NCBI RefSeq assembly: GCF_003048835.2
Contig: NZ_CP060705.1
Span: forward strand, 1-64,000
Source: Campylobacter concisus
GTDB lineage: Bacteria > Campylobacterota > Campylobacteria > Campylobacterales > Campylobacteraceae
DNA length: 64,000 nt
Reading direction: 5' to 3'
Positions within the stretch are counted from its first letter, which is position 1. Each line of letters opens with the position of its first letter. The notes under the pieces were generated by a model that was not told the origin of the DNA, did not search any database, and saw nothing but the letters and a program-made list of their open reading frames with translations. Made by a program: the position numbers and the translations under genes. Positions 35,982 through 45,493 of the stretch are shown piece after piece.

Positions 35982-37421
35982 TTATCTCTTCTTTTTATAT
36001 CTTTTTATCGCCTCTACGATGACTTCTTCTAGGTCGTCATTTGGCTCTTTGTTCATATCATCATAGGTGTTTTCAAGGATAGTTTTTAAGTTTTTCTCGA
36101 CGTAGCTAGTATCGAAAAATCCTCTTCTAAACTCCTTGCTTTTGCTGATCGTTAGCAAAAATGGAATGATCGTTCGCACGCCCTCGATAGTAAATTCTTC
36201 AAGTGCTCTTTCAAGCTTATTTACCGCGAGATCGTAGTCAGTCGCCTTGACGATCAATTTTGCGATAAGTGAGTCGTAAAATGGCGGTATGGTATAGTCT
36301 TTATAGACGTGGCTATCGACGCGTACAGATGGGCCAAGAGCTGGGTAGTAGCCTTCGATAGTGCCTGGTGCTGGTATGAAATTCTCCCAGACGTTCTCAG
36401 CTGTGATCCTTGCTTCTATCGCGTAGCCGCGCGGTTTGATGTCGCTTTGCTCGATCTCTAATATCTCACCCGAAGCGATCCTTATCTGCCTAACGACAAG
36501 ATCGTGGCCTGTGATCTCTTCGGTGATGCCGTGCTCCACTTGGATACGAGTGTTCATCTCCATGAAGTAAAAGTTGTTGTAGTCATCTAGTAAAAACTCG
36601 ATAGTTCCTACGTTTGAGTAGCCCACAGCCTTTGCAGCTGCCACTGCGGTCACGCCCATGATCTTTCTTAAATTTTCGCTAATCGATGGACAAGGTGCGA
36701 TCTCGATGATCTTTTGGTGGCGCCTTTGGATAGAGCAGTCACGCTCGCAAAGGTGGATGATGTTGCCGTAGTTATCACCTAAAATTTGAAACTCGATGTG
36801 GCGAGGGTTTACGACAAGTTTCTCCATAAAGACTTCGTCGTTGTTAAAGTATGCTTTTGCCTCTCTGGTGCATGATTCAAAGGCATCTTGCATATCTTCT
36901 TCTTGCCAGACCTCTCTGATGCCACGGCCACCACCACCACCGCTTGCTTTTAAGATGACTGGATAGCCGATGCGTCTAGCGTGCTCTTTTATGGCATCCA
37001 TGCTCTCATCATTTAGCTTTTCAGTGCCTGGAACTATCGGTATGCCGTTTTTCTTCATCAGATATCTAGCGATGTTTTTATCGCCCATTTTTTTGATGAC
37101 TTCAGCCTTTGGACCGATGAAGATGAGCCCAGCATCCTCAACCGCCTTTGCAAATTCGTAGTTTTCGCTTAAAAAGCCGTATCCTGGGTGTATAGCATCA
37201 GCTCCGCACTCTTTAGCAAGCTTTACGATAGCTTTGGCGTCAAGATAGCCCTTGATCGGATCTTCACCCACTTGATAGGCCTCGTCAGCGATCCTGACAT
37301 GCAAGCACTCGCTGTCTGGTGCTGTGTAAATTCCTACGCTTTGGATGTGTAAATCCCTACAAGCTCTGACTATCCTAACTGCGATCTCACCACGATTTGC
37401 GATAAGAATTTTATGTATCAT
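35982..37421 (-). CDS. Biotin carboxylase (pyruvate carboxylase subunit A or AccC)
   Basis: Carboxylates biotin with ATP and bicarbonate. The 479-residue ATP-grasp protein has GGGGGRGIREVW, EMNTRIQVEHGITEEITG and RGYAIEARI. The length and the C-terminal stretch (FDTSYVEKNLKTILENTYDDMNKEP) are longer than the roughly 445 residues of AccC and fit PycA-type subunits that partner a separate biotin/transcarboxylase subunit. No accB or pycB is adjacent, so the choice between PycA and AccC is inference favouring PycA. Confidence 0.85.
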   Translation of the reverse strand: MIHKILIANRGEIAVRIVRACRDLHIQSVGIYTAPDSECLHVRIADEAYQVGEDPIKGYLDAKAIVKLAKECGADAIHPGYGFLSENYEFAKAVEDAGLIFIGPKAEVIKKMGDKNIARYLMKKNGIPIVPGTEKLNDESMDAIKEHARRIGYPVILKASGGGGGRGIREVWQEEDMQDAFESCTREAKAYFNNDEVFMEKLVVNPRHIEFQILGDNYGNIIHLCERDCSIQRRHQKIIEIAPCPSISENLRKIMGVTAVAAAKAVGYSNVGTIEFLLDDYNNFYFMEMNTRIQVEHGITEEITGHDLVVRQIRIASGEILEIEQSDIKPRGYAIEARITAENVWENFIPAPGTIEGYYPALGPSVRVDSHVYKDYTIPPFYDSLIAKLIVKATDYDLAVNKLERALEEFTIEGVRTIIPFLLTISKSKEFRRGFFDTSYVEKNLKTILENTYDDMNKEPNDDLEEVIVEAIKRYKKKR

Positions 37422-37537
37422 AGGCTATCCTTTTTGAGTTTTTCTTATCATATAACTATTCGTTTTATTTTTAGATAAATTTGTTAAGTCTGGTTTTAAA
37501 ATTTGAGTGCAAAGGCTAAATTTACACTCAAATTTCT

Positions 37538-38083
37538 TTATTTGCTGATGATTTGTGGGAAAGGTGTGGCTAGGGCTTTTTTGCTAAAGTCTTGCGACTC
37601 GATCGTGAAATTTGTAGCAAATCTTTGAATGCCCTCTTTTTTATAAGCACGCCTTTGGATGGTAAAAAGGACTAAATTTCCGCCTTGTTTGGTGTAGCGA
37701 TATATCGAGTGCTCGGCTGTTGGAGTGCCATTTAAATTTGAAAATATCGTGATATCAAGATAAATTTCATTTGCGAGCGAGCCCTTTTTATAAGCCACTT
37801 TTAGCCCTTTTGCTTTTAGCTCTTTTAGATCATTTATCTTTTGCTCGACCGCTTGCTCTGGCGTAGCGTCAAATTTAAGGGTATTTAGCGAGAGCATGTA
37901 GCTAAAACTATCTATCTTCTCGCCAGGCAGCAAGTACTCCTGCGTGAATAAATTTGGCACAGGCTTGGCTGAGCCTGCTAGAGAGTAGAGTCTGTTGTCA
38001 AATTTTATCTGCATCGGCTCAAAATACTGAGTTGCTGCGAGCAATAGCGCTGGCAAAGCGATAAATGCTAAAAATTTCTTCAT
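37538..38083 (-). CDS. Putative periplasmic protein, 181 aa
   Basis: A Sec signal peptide (MKKFLAFIALPALLLAAT) is followed by a beta-rich mature domain with no recognised motif. The ATG at 38083 has AAAGGAA upstream at good spacing; a TTG one codon earlier is less likely. It lies 9 bp after hemJ on the same strand and is probably the last gene of the glmM-lspA-TM2-hemJ series. Confidence 0.68.
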   Translation of the reverse strand: MKKFLAFIALPALLLAATQYFEPMQIKFDNRLYSLAGSAKPVPNLFTQEYLLPGEKIDSFSYMLSLNTLKFDATPEQAVEQKINDLKELKAKGLKVAYKKGSLANEIYLDITIFSNLNGTPTAEHSIYRYTKQGGNLVLFTIQRRAYKKEGIQRFATNFTIESQDFSKKALATPFPQIISK

Positions 38084-38092
38084 CAAATTCCT

Positions 38093-38527
38093 TTAAAATG
38101 GATTTACTATCATGACCCAGATGATGATGAGCATCGCGATAGTTGGCACTTCGTTGTAAGCTCTAAAGAAGATGCCACTTTTGTTGCAGCGTTTCTCTTT
38201 AAGCTGCTTCATGTAGCGTCCAAGGTCTAGGTGATAGATAGCCATTAAGATGACAACTAAAATTTTGACGTGGATGTGACCAGTTTTTATAAGATCAGGC
38301 ATCGCGATAAGTATCAAAATGCCAGTGACAAATGAGCCAATGAGTGCGACCCAGCCGATGTAGTGATACATCTTGTACTCCATCACCTCTACCACTTTTA
38401 CAAAGTCTGGCTTGTCCATGTTTTCTACGTGATAAACGTAGAGCCTTGGCTGATAAAACAGCACTGCCATCCACGAGATGAAAAACAAATAGTGGAGGTA
38501 TTTTAAGTAAAGATAATATTCTGCCAT
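38093..38527 (-). CDS. hemJ: Protoporphyrinogen IX oxidase HemJ
   Basis: Oxidises protoporphyrinogen IX in haem synthesis at the inner membrane. The 144-residue, four-helix protein has YYLYLKYLHYLFFISWMAVLFYQPRLYVYH with the conserved His near residue 12, and HIHVKILVVILMAIYH, both HemJ (UPF0093) hallmarks. GGAGACGTT precedes the ATG. It lies in a run of small membrane-protein genes. Confidence 0.9.
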   Translation of the reverse strand: MAEYYLYLKYLHYLFFISWMAVLFYQPRLYVYHVENMDKPDFVKVVEVMEYKMYHYIGWVALIGSFVTGILILIAMPDLIKTGHIHVKILVVILMAIYHLDLGRYMKQLKEKRCNKSGIFFRAYNEVPTIAMLIIIWVMIVNPF

Positions 38528-38536
38528 AACGTCTCC

Positions 38537-38899
38537 TTATCTAAAAAGTATCTCTTTTCTAGCTTCAAATTCAGCCTTGCTGATCGCACCACTCTCAAAA
38601 AGCTCGTAAAGCCTTTTGAGGTCATCCTCTTTATCTTTTAGTTTTAGTCTCTCTTTTAGCTCGACTTTTTGTAAATTTTTCTCTACATAAGCACCAACCA
38701 AAAATGCATCGATAAGCCACCAAATGCCCCAAATAGCCAAGAATGGTATGCCTATAATGAAATAAAACGTAGAGTAGCCAACGAAAAATAGTCCCATCAT
38801 TAAAAAGCCAGTGATAAATTTACCAAGGTAAATTCTATGCGCCCCAAGCCAGCCAGTAAGTAGCCAAAGCGCGTATGCGACGTAGATATTATTTCCCAC
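38537..38899 (-). CDS. TM2-domain membrane protein with C-terminal SHOCT-like tail
   Basis: The TM2 domain shows as YALWLLTGWLGAHRIYLGKFITGFLMM, then a second helix and WGIWWLIDAFLVGAYV. The tail DLKRLYELFESGAISKAEFEARKEIL matches the short SHOCT oligomerisation motif. The function is unknown. The start is GTG with AAAGGAG upstream, and it overlaps the lspA end by 11 bp. Confidence 0.8.
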   Translation of the reverse strand: MGNNIYVAYALWLLTGWLGAHRIYLGKFITGFLMMGLFFVGYSTFYFIIGIPFLAIWGIWWLIDAFLVGAYVEKNLQKVELKERLKLKDKEDDLKRLYELFESGAISKAEFEARKEILFR

Positions 38900-39341
38900 T
38901 CTCTCTCCTTTTTCTAAAACTTTGCCAAAGTATCATCACAACGCAAAGATCGATCATCACATCAGCGAAGTTAAAGACCGCAAAGTTAAACCACTTGTGC
39001 CAAAAGACATAATCCACGACGCCGCCATGGATAAATCTATCTGTGATGTTTGAGCTGCCAGCTCCTAGCAAAGCTCCAAGCCAAATGGCATGCGAGTAAA
39101 GCAGTTTTTTTTCAACGACTAGATATACAAAAACGCCTAAAATGAGGGCGATCTGGATAAATTTCAGCCACTCATCTAAAAAGGCAAACATCGAAAATGC
39201 AACGCCCTTATTATATGTAAGCACTAGCGAGAAAAACTCGCCGTCCCAAGAAAAACCATCTATAAATATCATCTTTATCACTTGATCAACGACAAAAATG
39301 ATAAAAAACGCTATGAAAAATTTAACCAAATTTCTACGCAT
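38889..39341 (-). CDS. lspA: Lipoprotein signal peptidase II
   Basis: Cleaves prolipoprotein signal peptides after lipid attachment. The 150-residue, four-helix protein has the first catalytic Asp in [17 protein letters not shown] and the second in [14 protein letters not shown]. It overlaps glmM by 8 bp. It would process the lipoprotein at 16977. Confidence 0.95.
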   Translation of the reverse strand: MRRNLVKFFIAFFIIFVVDQVIKMIFIDGFSWDGEFFSLVLTYNKGVAFSMFAFLDEWLKFIQIALILGVFVYLVVEKKLLYSHAIWLGALLGAGSSNITDRFIHGGVVDYVFWHKWFNFAVFNFADVMIDLCVVMILWQSFRKRRESGK

Positions 39342-40674
39342 TTAGGGCTTTTACAAAAAATTTCTCAACTTCATCCATGCGTTTTTCAACTAAAGTTTGA
39401 TTTTTGCCCTCAAGCAAAAGTCTGATCAAATTTTCAGTGCCAGAGTATCTAAAGAGTGATCTTATGCCCTCTTTTGCAAGGCTAGCCTCAAGCTCTTTTA
39501 GCCCCTCTATCTTATCAAGCGGCTTTTTCTCTGTAATCTTTAAATTTAGCAAAATTTGCGGATACGGCTTTAGCTCGCCAAAAATTTCACTAGCTTTTTT
39601 GCCTTTTTTAAGCATCATCGCAACAACTTGCATCGAAGTAACAAGTCCGTCGCCAGTCTTGGCGTAGTCGTTAAAAATGACGTGTCCGCTTTGCTCGCCA
39701 CCAAAATTTATGCCATTTTCTTTCATCATCTCAAGCACGTATTTATCGCCTACGTTTGAGCGAAGTAGCTTGATCTTGTGAGCTTTTAGATAGTCATCAA
39801 GCGCGGCATTACTCATCACTGTAGCCACTATGGCACCGCCTTTTAGAGTCTTTTGCTCGTGCAAAAAAGCAGCCAGTGAGCCAAGTATCGCATCTCCATG
39901 CACTACTTCTCCGTTTTCATCGACCACGACAAGCCTATCAGCATCGCCGTCAAATGCAAAGCCGATGTCAGCACGAAGCCTTTTTACCTCACTTGCTAGA
40001 TCTTCTGGATGAAGCGCGCCGCAGTTTTGATTGATATTGCTACCATTTGGCTCGTTGTTTATGACGATGACGTCAGCTCCAAGCTCGCTAAATACGGTTG
40101 GTGCGACCTTGTAAGCAGCTCCGTTTGCCACGTCTAAAACTACTCGTAAATTCTTTAAATTTAACTCTTTTGGGAATGAATTTTTGATCTGCACGATATA
40201 TCTGCCGATAACATCGTCGATCCTCTTGTTTGCGCCGATCTCTGTCATCGTCTTTTGAGCGCTTGCGATGAGCTCATCGTCGTAGAAAATTTTCTCTATC
40301 TCAGCTTCTATCTTTTCATCTAGCTTGTTGCCAAAACTATCAAAAAATTTGATGCCGTTGTCGTAGTATGGGTTGTGTGAGGCGCTTATCATTATGCCAG
40401 CGTCACAGCGCATATTTTCTGTTAAAAATGCTATCGCAGGTGTTGGCATAGGGCCTATTTGAAGGACGTTGTAGCCAACTGCAGTTAGCCCTGCGACGAT
40501 GGCAGTTTCGATCATATAGCCGCTTTTTCTAGTATCTTTTCCAACCAAAATCACATTTGTCGCTGAGGTCTTTCTAAAGTAAATTCCAGCAGCCATTGCA
40601 AGGCGCATAGATGTCTGAGCTGAAAGCTTTTCGCCAGCCTTACCACGAACTCCGTCTGTTCCAAAAAGTTTCAT
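39334..40674 (-). CDS. glmM: Phosphoglucosamine mutase
   Basis: Converts glucosamine-6-P to glucosamine-1-P for cell-wall and LPS precursors. [15 protein letters not shown] opens the protein. The phosphoserine loop [16 protein letters not shown], the metal loop DGDADR and GEQSGH follow, and [10 protein letters not shown] is the phosphate-binding loop. The frame is open to 40725 but the ATG at 40674 has AAAGGAT and gives the standard N-terminus (446 aa). Confidence 0.96.
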   Translation of the reverse strand: MKLFGTDGVRGKAGEKLSAQTSMRLAMAAGIYFRKTSATNVILVGKDTRKSGYMIETAIVAGLTAVGYNVLQIGPMPTPAIAFLTENMRCDAGIMISASHNPYYDNGIKFFDSFGNKLDEKIEAEIEKIFYDDELIASAQKTMTEIGANKRIDDVIGRYIVQIKNSFPKELNLKNLRVVLDVANGAAYKVAPTVFSELGADVIVINNEPNGSNINQNCGALHPEDLASEVKRLRADIGFAFDGDADRLVVVDENGEVVHGDAILGSLAAFLHEQKTLKGGAIVATVMSNAALDDYLKAHKIKLLRSNVGDKYVLEMMKENGINFGGEQSGHVIFNDYAKTGDGLVTSMQVVAMMLKKGKKASEIFGELKPYPQILLNLKITEKKPLDKIEGLKELEASLAKEGIRSLFRYSGTENLIRLLLEGKNQTLVEKRMDEVEKFFVKALNA

Positions 40675-40794
40675 AAAATTATCCTTTTTATTATAAAATG
40701 GTGCTATTTTATCAGAAATTGTCAAATTTAAAATCTAAAATTTTATTTGTTTTAAAGCAGACTTAAATTCAGTTACAATTAAATATATTTTTCA

Positions 40795-40800
40795 TATAAT
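40795..40800 (+). promoter_or_regulatory. -10 element of rpsT
   Basis: TATAAT within TTCATATAATCACGG, 32 bp before the rpsT start codon. Confidence 0.6.
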
Positions 40801-40831
40801 CACGGACTAAAATTATCAAAAAAGGTATATT

Positions 40832-41101
40832 ATGGCAAACCATAAATCTGCTGAAAAAAGAGCTAGACAAACTATAAAAAGAACAGAAAGAAATAGATTT
40901 TACCGCACTAGACTTAAAAATATTACAAAAGCAGTGCGCGTAGCTGTAGAAGCTAAAGATCTAAATGCTGCAAATGAAGCTTTAAAAGTTGCTAACAAAA
41001 GTATTCACAGTTTTGTAAGTAGAGGCTTTTTGAAGAAACAAACTGCTGCTCGTCGTGTTAGTCGCCTTGCTCAATTAGTAAATACTCTAAAAGCTGCTTA
41101 A
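40832..41101 (+). CDS. rpsT: 30S ribosomal protein S20
   Basis: Primary 16S rRNA-binding protein. [21 protein letters not shown] and the C-terminal [19 protein letters not shown] are diagnostic, and 89 residues is normal. AAAAGGT precedes the ATG. It lies 14 bp upstream of prfA, as is usual in Campylobacter. Confidence 0.98.
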   Translation: MANHKSAEKRARQTIKRTERNRFYRTRLKNITKAVRVAVEAKDLNAANEALKVANKSIHSFVSRGFLKKQTAARRVSRLAQLVNTLKAA

Positions 41102-41115
41102 TCTATTAAATTTTA

Positions 41116-42183
41116 ATGTTTGCTGATAAACTTCATCCATTTTTGGATCGCTATGATGAAATTTCTACACTTCTAAGCGATCCAAATATAGCAAACGATA
41201 TCGAAAAGATGACAAAGCTCTCAAAAGAGCAATCATCTATCGAGCCAGTCGCAACTGCTGCAAAAAAATATCTACAAATTCTAAATGATATCGACGAGAA
41301 CAAAGCCCTGCTTGAGGACGCTGAGCTTGGCGAGCTTGCAAAAGACGAGCTTAAAAATTTAGAAATTTCAAGAGAGAAGCTTGAAGAAGAGATCAAAATT
41401 TTGCTTCTTCCAAAAGATCCAAACGATGATAAAAATATATTTTTAGAAATTCGCGCAGGTACTGGCGGCGATGAAGCGGCACTTTTTGCTGGTGATTTAT
41501 TTAACGCATACATTAGATACGCAGAGCTTCGTGGATATAAATTTGAGATCGTTAGTCAAAGCGAGGGCAACACTGGTGGTTTTAAAGAGATCATCGTGCT
41601 TATAAAAGGCAAAGGCGCTTACTCTAGGCTAAAATTTGAAGGTGGCACACATAGAGTTCAGCGTGTGCCAGAGACTGAGAGCCAGGGCAGGGTGCATACT
41701 TCGGCTGTGACTGTGGCTATCATGCCAGAGGTCGAAGATAGCGAGATCGAGATCAATCCAAATGATATAAGAGTTGATGTTATGAGAAGCTCAGGTCACG
41801 GCGGCCAGTCGGTCAATACAACTGATAGTGCCGTTAGGATCACGCACATACCAACTGGACTTGTTGTGACAAACCAAGATGGCAAGAGCCAACACAAGAA
41901 TAAAGAAGCTGCGATGAAGGTGCTAAAAGCTAGACTTTACGAGATGCAAGAGCAAGAGAGGCTTGCAAAAGAGACTAGTGAGCGAAAGAGCCAAGTAGGC
42001 ACTGGAGACCGCTCAGGCAGGATAAGAACTTATAACTACCCACAAAACCGCATAAGTGATCACCGCATCAATTTAACTCTTTACCGCCTTGATGCTATCA
42101 TGGCAGCGGGGCTATTTGACGAGATCATAGAGCCGCTCATCACTCACTATCAAGCTGAAGCTATGCTTGAAGCTGGCATTTAA
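41116..42183 (+). CDS. prfA: Peptide chain release factor 1
   Basis: Terminates translation at UAA and UAG. The GGQ catalytic motif is in [21 protein letters not shown], and [16 protein letters not shown] and the C-terminal [16 protein letters not shown] are RF1/RF2 blocks. The 355-residue length and the absence of a programmed frameshift fit RF1. It probably shares a transcript with rpsT. Confidence 0.96.
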   Translation: MFADKLHPFLDRYDEISTLLSDPNIANDIEKMTKLSKEQSSIEPVATAAKKYLQILNDIDENKALLEDAELGELAKDELKNLEISREKLEEEIKILLLPKDPNDDKNIFLEIRAGTGGDEAALFAGDLFNAYIRYAELRGYKFEIVSQSEGNTGGFKEIIVLIKGKGAYSRLKFEGGTHRVQRVPETESQGRVHTSAVTVAIMPEVEDSEIEINPNDIRVDVMRSSGHGGQSVNTTDSAVRITHIPTGLVVTNQDGKSQHKNKEAAMKVLKARLYEMQEQERLAKETSERKSQVGTGDRSGRIRTYNYPQNRISDHRINLTLYRLDAIMAAGLFDEIIEPLITHYQAEAMLEAGI

Positions 42184-42480
42184 ACACCCTAACTTCTATT
42201 ATTTCTAAACTCAAATTTATAAATTTCTCTTGTTTAAATTTAAAATTTAGAGTCGAATTTTATAAAAATAAGGTAAAGGTAATATTTTAGTAATATTTAT
42301 TTGAAAAAATTATTTAAATTATTTTTGTAAATTTGACCTTATAAATAGCGTTATTTTAGCGTTTGAGAAGTTTTAAATTTTAATTTTTGATATTATAAAA
42401 TTTCATATAACAATTTTAAGTTTGCATTAAAAATATTACTTTACAATGTCAAAACAATTTAAATCATAAAAAGGAAAAAT
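42184..42480. other. AT-rich spacer before the molbindin gene
   Basis: About 300 bp with no ORF or recognised RNA. AAAAGGAAAA before 42481 is the ribosome site. No clear molybdate (ModE) operator or Moco riboswitch was recognised. Confidence 0.5.
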
Positions 42481-42900
42481 ATGTCACTAAGTGCAAGAAA
42501 TCAACTAAGCGTTGAGATATCAGAAGTAAGAACAGGCGCGGTAAATTCGCTAATAGCTGGTAAAATCGCAGGTGGTGAGGTGCTAAAAGCAACTATTACG
42601 GTTGATAGTGAGAAAGCTCTTGATCTTAAAGTTGGCAAAAAAGCTATATTTTTATTCAAGGCTTCAAGCGTTATCGTTTCAAAAGATGACAGCATAAAAC
42701 TTAGCGCAACAAACCAAATTAAAGGCGTTGTTAGCGAGATAAAAGACGGCGCTGTAAATGCTGAGGTTATCATCGACGCAAATGGCAGCAAAATTTCAGC
42801 TATCATCACTAGAGAGTCAGTTCAAAATTTAGCTTTAAAAGTAGGCGACAAAGTAACTGCTATCATTAAAGCAACTCAAATAATAGTTGGCGTTAAATAA
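42481..42900 (+). CDS. Molbindin: tandem TOBE/Mop-domain protein
   Basis: Cytoplasmic molybdate- or tungstate-binding protein made of two Mop repeats. SARNQLSVEISEVRTGAVNSLI (residues 4-25) is mirrored by SATNQIKGVVSEIKDGAVNAEV (about 75-96). Each repeat ends in a KVGKKAIFLFKASSVIV-like strand pair. The 139-residue protein has no ATPase or helix-turn-helix, so it is a storage or buffering molbindin rather than ModC or ModE. It has its own terminator. Confidence 0.9.
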   Translation: MSLSARNQLSVEISEVRTGAVNSLIAGKIAGGEVLKATITVDSEKALDLKVGKKAIFLFKASSVIVSKDDSIKLSATNQIKGVVSEIKDGAVNAEVIIDANGSKISAIITRESVQNLALKVGDKVTAIIKATQIIVGVK

Positions 42901-42905
42901 TTTCT

Positions 42906-42923
42906 CGGAGCAAATTTGCTCCG
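42906..42923 (+). terminator. Terminator of the molbindin gene
   Basis: CGGAGCAAATTTGCTCCG is a perfect 18-bp palindrome directly after the stop codon, followed by ATCTCTCTTT. Confidence 0.7.
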
Positions 42924-43214
42924 ATCTCTCTTTAAACTAATATTTTTTATTAAGCTATAAAAGAAAATCCTCTCAAAAATCTAAAAAAATTGATCTATAA
43001 AAAATTTAATTCATATTCATTTCTGGCAAATTTTAAAATTTAAATTTCTAAACTTTATGCTAAATTTACTTTAAATGCCTATTTTACGTCAATCCAAAGT
43101 CAAATTTGGATAAAAATAGTGTCAATAAATATTACCAAACTACGCTCTAATCGCACTTAGCTTTAATAAAATTTAATTTTAAAAATTAATTAGACTATTT
43201 TAATAAAAAAATCG
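42924..43214. other. AT-rich spacer before the flavoprotein gene
   Basis: About 290 bp without a gene. No palindromic operator stands out above the general A/T-rich background. Confidence 0.45.
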
Positions 43215-43220
43215 TATAAT
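43215..43220 (+). promoter_or_regulatory. -10 element of the flavoprotein gene
   Basis: TATAAT within ATCGTATAATCTAG, 36 bp before the ATG at 43256; AAAGGAGAG is the ribosome site. Confidence 0.6.
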
Positions 43221-43255
43221 CTAGTTAGTGAATATCTTACTTCAAAGGAGAGAGC

Positions 43256-44821
43256 ATGAAAAATTCAGGTTTATCTAGAAGAGATTTTGTCAAATTTAGC
43301 GCTATCGGTGCTACGGCACTAGGCATGGGCGCAACAAATTTAATGGCCACACCAATGAACGAAAAAGATGTCAAATGGGACGAGGAGTATGACGTAGTCA
43401 TCATCGGCTCAGGCTTTGCAGCTCTTGCAGCTGGCGTGACATCAGCCAAAAAAGGCAACAAAGTCGTTCTGATCGAAAAAATGGGTCGCACAGGTGGCAA
43501 CTCTGTCATCAATGGCGGAATTTTTGCCGTTCCAAACAGCGACATGCAAAAGAAAGCTGGCATCAAAGATAGCACTGAGCTATTTATCAAAGACTGCTTG
43601 AAAGCAGGTCGCGGCATCAACCACGTTGATCTTTTGGCAAAGATCGGCGAGAGAGCGCAAGATGCTTACAAACTCACAATTGATTGTGGTGCAAAATATA
43701 TCGACCAGATCACTCACGCGGGCGGTCACTCAGTACCAAGAAGCCTTCAAACAGAGGTCGGCAGCGGCGCTGGCATCGTGCTCCCTATGACTGCGACATT
43801 TGAAAAGTTAGATGGCGCATCGATCAAAAAAAGGACAAAATTTGATGATTTCGTCTTTGACGACAAGGGCGCAGTTGTGGGCGTCATCGTCAGAGAAAAC
43901 TACAAATTTGATGGCAATTTGATGAGTGACGATGTCGAAAACAAAGGTGGCGATACAAAATATATAAAAGCCAAAAAAGGCGTCGTACTAGCAGCTGGTG
44001 GCTTTTGTAGGGATAAAATTTTTAGACGTCTTCAAGATCCAAGGATCACACCTGAGACAGACTCAACAAACCAACCAGGCTCAACAGCAGGCGCGCTTCT
44101 AGCGGCATTTAGAGCTGGTGCTTATCCAGTTCAGCCAAGCTGGATCCAATACGGCCCTTGGGGATGTGCTGATGAGACAGGCTTTGGCGTGGGATCGATG
44201 TTTAACGTAAATGGCTCTTTTCCGTTTGGAATTTCAGTCAATCCAAGAACTGGCAAACGCTACATGAACGAGCTAGCTGACCGCAGGACAAGAACAGAAG
44301 CTATGTTTAAAGTCATTCATGAAAAAGGCGAAGACGATAAAAATTTCCCTATCAACTTCTGTGACTCAAGAGCACTTCCTCACATGCTTCCAGCTCACTA
44401 TGAAAAGGCTATCGCAGCTGGAATTTGCAAGAAATTTGACACACTTGATGCCTTGGCAGCTGAGTATAAGATCCCAGTTGATGAGCTCAAAAAAACAGTC
44501 GCAAGATACAATGAATTTGTTAAAAAGGGCGTTGATGAGGACTTTGGCAAACCAGTTGTTGCGACTACGACAAAGGGCATTGATATCTCAGTTCCGCCGT
44601 TTTACGCAGAGCGTGGCACACCAAAAGTTCACCACACAATGGGTGGCCTAAATATCAACACAAAAGCCCAAGTCATGAACTCTCAAACAGCTATGCCTAT
44701 ACCAAATTTATATGCAGCTGGCGAGATCACAGGTGGCGTTCACGGAGCCAGCCGTCTAGGATCAGTTGCGATAACTGATTGCTTGACATTTGGTATGATC
44801 GCTGCTGAGACTATAGGCTAA
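43256..44821 (+). CDS. Tat-exported flavocytochrome c flavin subunit (FccA/fumarate-reductase-like)
   Basis: Periplasmic FAD-dependent reductase of the fumarate/methacrylate/urocanate reductase family. A twin-arginine signal (SRRDFVKFSAIGATALGMG, Arg8-Arg9) precedes the FAD-binding GSGFAALAAG and EKMGRTGGNSVINGG. MGGLNINTKAQV and YAAGEITGGVHGASRLGS are typical of the family's C-terminus. The protein has no haem sites, so it needs separate haem subunits. The tetrahaem cytochromes at 19341-20479 are candidates. Substrate not determined: fumarate, methacrylate and other enoates are possible. Confidence 0.87.
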   Translation: MKNSGLSRRDFVKFSAIGATALGMGATNLMATPMNEKDVKWDEEYDVVIIGSGFAALAAGVTSAKKGNKVVLIEKMGRTGGNSVINGGIFAVPNSDMQKKAGIKDSTELFIKDCLKAGRGINHVDLLAKIGERAQDAYKLTIDCGAKYIDQITHAGGHSVPRSLQTEVGSGAGIVLPMTATFEKLDGASIKKRTKFDDFVFDDKGAVVGVIVRENYKFDGNLMSDDVENKGGDTKYIKAKKGVVLAAGGFCRDKIFRRLQDPRITPETDSTNQPGSTAGALLAAFRAGAYPVQPSWIQYGPWGCADETGFGVGSMFNVNGSFPFGISVNPRTGKRYMNELADRRTRTEAMFKVIHEKGEDDKNFPINFCDSRALPHMLPAHYEKAIAAGICKKFDTLDALAAEYKIPVDELKKTVARYNEFVKKGVDEDFGKPVVATTTKGIDISVPPFYAERGTPKVHHTMGGLNINTKAQVMNSQTAMPIPNLYAAGEITGGVHGASRLGSVAITDCLTFGMIAAETIG

Positions 44822-44827
44822 AACTAC

Positions 44828-44853
44828 TAGTGGCAGGCATTTGCTTGCCACTA
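44828..44853. terminator. Bidirectional terminator
   Basis: TAGTGGCA (44828-44835) pairs with TGCCACTA (44846-44853), with GGC/GCT extending the stem, between the flavoprotein gene and the convergent winged-helix gene, whose stop codon lies in it. It is followed by TAAATTTTTAAA. Confidence 0.7.
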
Positions 44854-45084
44854 TAAATTTTTAAATCTATAAACCCCGTTTTTTACCCGTTCAAAAATTT
44901 TCTTCTCTTCAAGCAGCTTAAATGTGCTTATCACAGTTGGTTTGCTAACATTTAGCTTTTCGCAAATTTCTGAAATTTTAAGCACGATAAAGCCATTTTC
45001 ATCGCCTAGCTCGCAAAGTAAATTTATGATCTCTACCTTTTTCTCGCCAAGAAGCGCTTTGTAAATTTCTTTTTCTAGCCCCAA
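44851..45084 (-). CDS. Small winged-helix DNA-binding protein
   Basis: A 77-residue winged helix: EICEKLNVSKPTVISTFKLLEEKKIFERVKNGVYRF shows the recognition helix and wing, resembling ArsR-like or RepL-like domains. There are no metal-binding cysteines of ArsR type. It overlaps dgkA by 10 bp. In C. jejuni a similar small regulator is also next to dgkA (established order), so the linkage is old. Its target is unknown. Confidence 0.72.
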   Translation of the reverse strand: MGLEKEIYKALLGEKKVEIINLLCELGDENGFIVLKISEICEKLNVSKPTVISTFKLLEEKKIFERVKNGVYRFKNL

Positions 45085-45440
45085 ATTTTATATCCTATCG
45101 CTACGCACCAAAGCGCGCCACATAAGAAATTTGCGATCATCACAGCCGCACTTCCAGCGTCCTTTGCCGCTTTTGCTAGGGCGTGATAGTCTGGGCTCGC
45201 AAGATCAGTCACTCGCTCTAGACTCGAGTTTAGGCACTCGCAAACTAGCACAAATGCCATGCTAAAGATCAAAAATAGGTTAAAAATAAGGTCAAATTTC
45301 CAAAAAAATAGTGAGATCGTAGCTACCAAAAATATGCAAATTTCTATGCGAAAGCTCTTTTCGTTTTTAAAAATTTCAGCCAAACCCTCTCTTGCGTAGC
45401 CAAAATTTTTAAAAAATTTATAAGTTGGCTGGTTTCTCAT
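45075..45440 (-). CDS. dgkA: Diacylglycerol kinase
   Basis: Small inner-membrane kinase that recycles diacylglycerol to phosphatidic acid. It has three membrane segments, the active-site block NSSLERVTDLASPDYHALAKAAKDAGSAAVM and an N-terminal amphipathic helix. The ATG at 45440 has AAGGAAGG upstream and gives 121 aa; an open frame to 45467 lacks a ribosome site. Confidence 0.93.
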   Translation of the reverse strand: MRNQPTYKFFKNFGYAREGLAEIFKNEKSFRIEICIFLVATISLFFWKFDLIFNLFLIFSMAFVLVCECLNSSLERVTDLASPDYHALAKAAKDAGSAAVMIANFLCGALWCVAIGYKIWG

Positions 45441-45493
45441 AACCTTCCTTTTTGTGATTTTTGGCATAATTATAATTAAAAAAAGGATGAAAT

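Noticed and set aside
42481-42900. ModE-type regulator
   Set aside because: Two Mop repeats are present but there is no helix-turn-helix domain.
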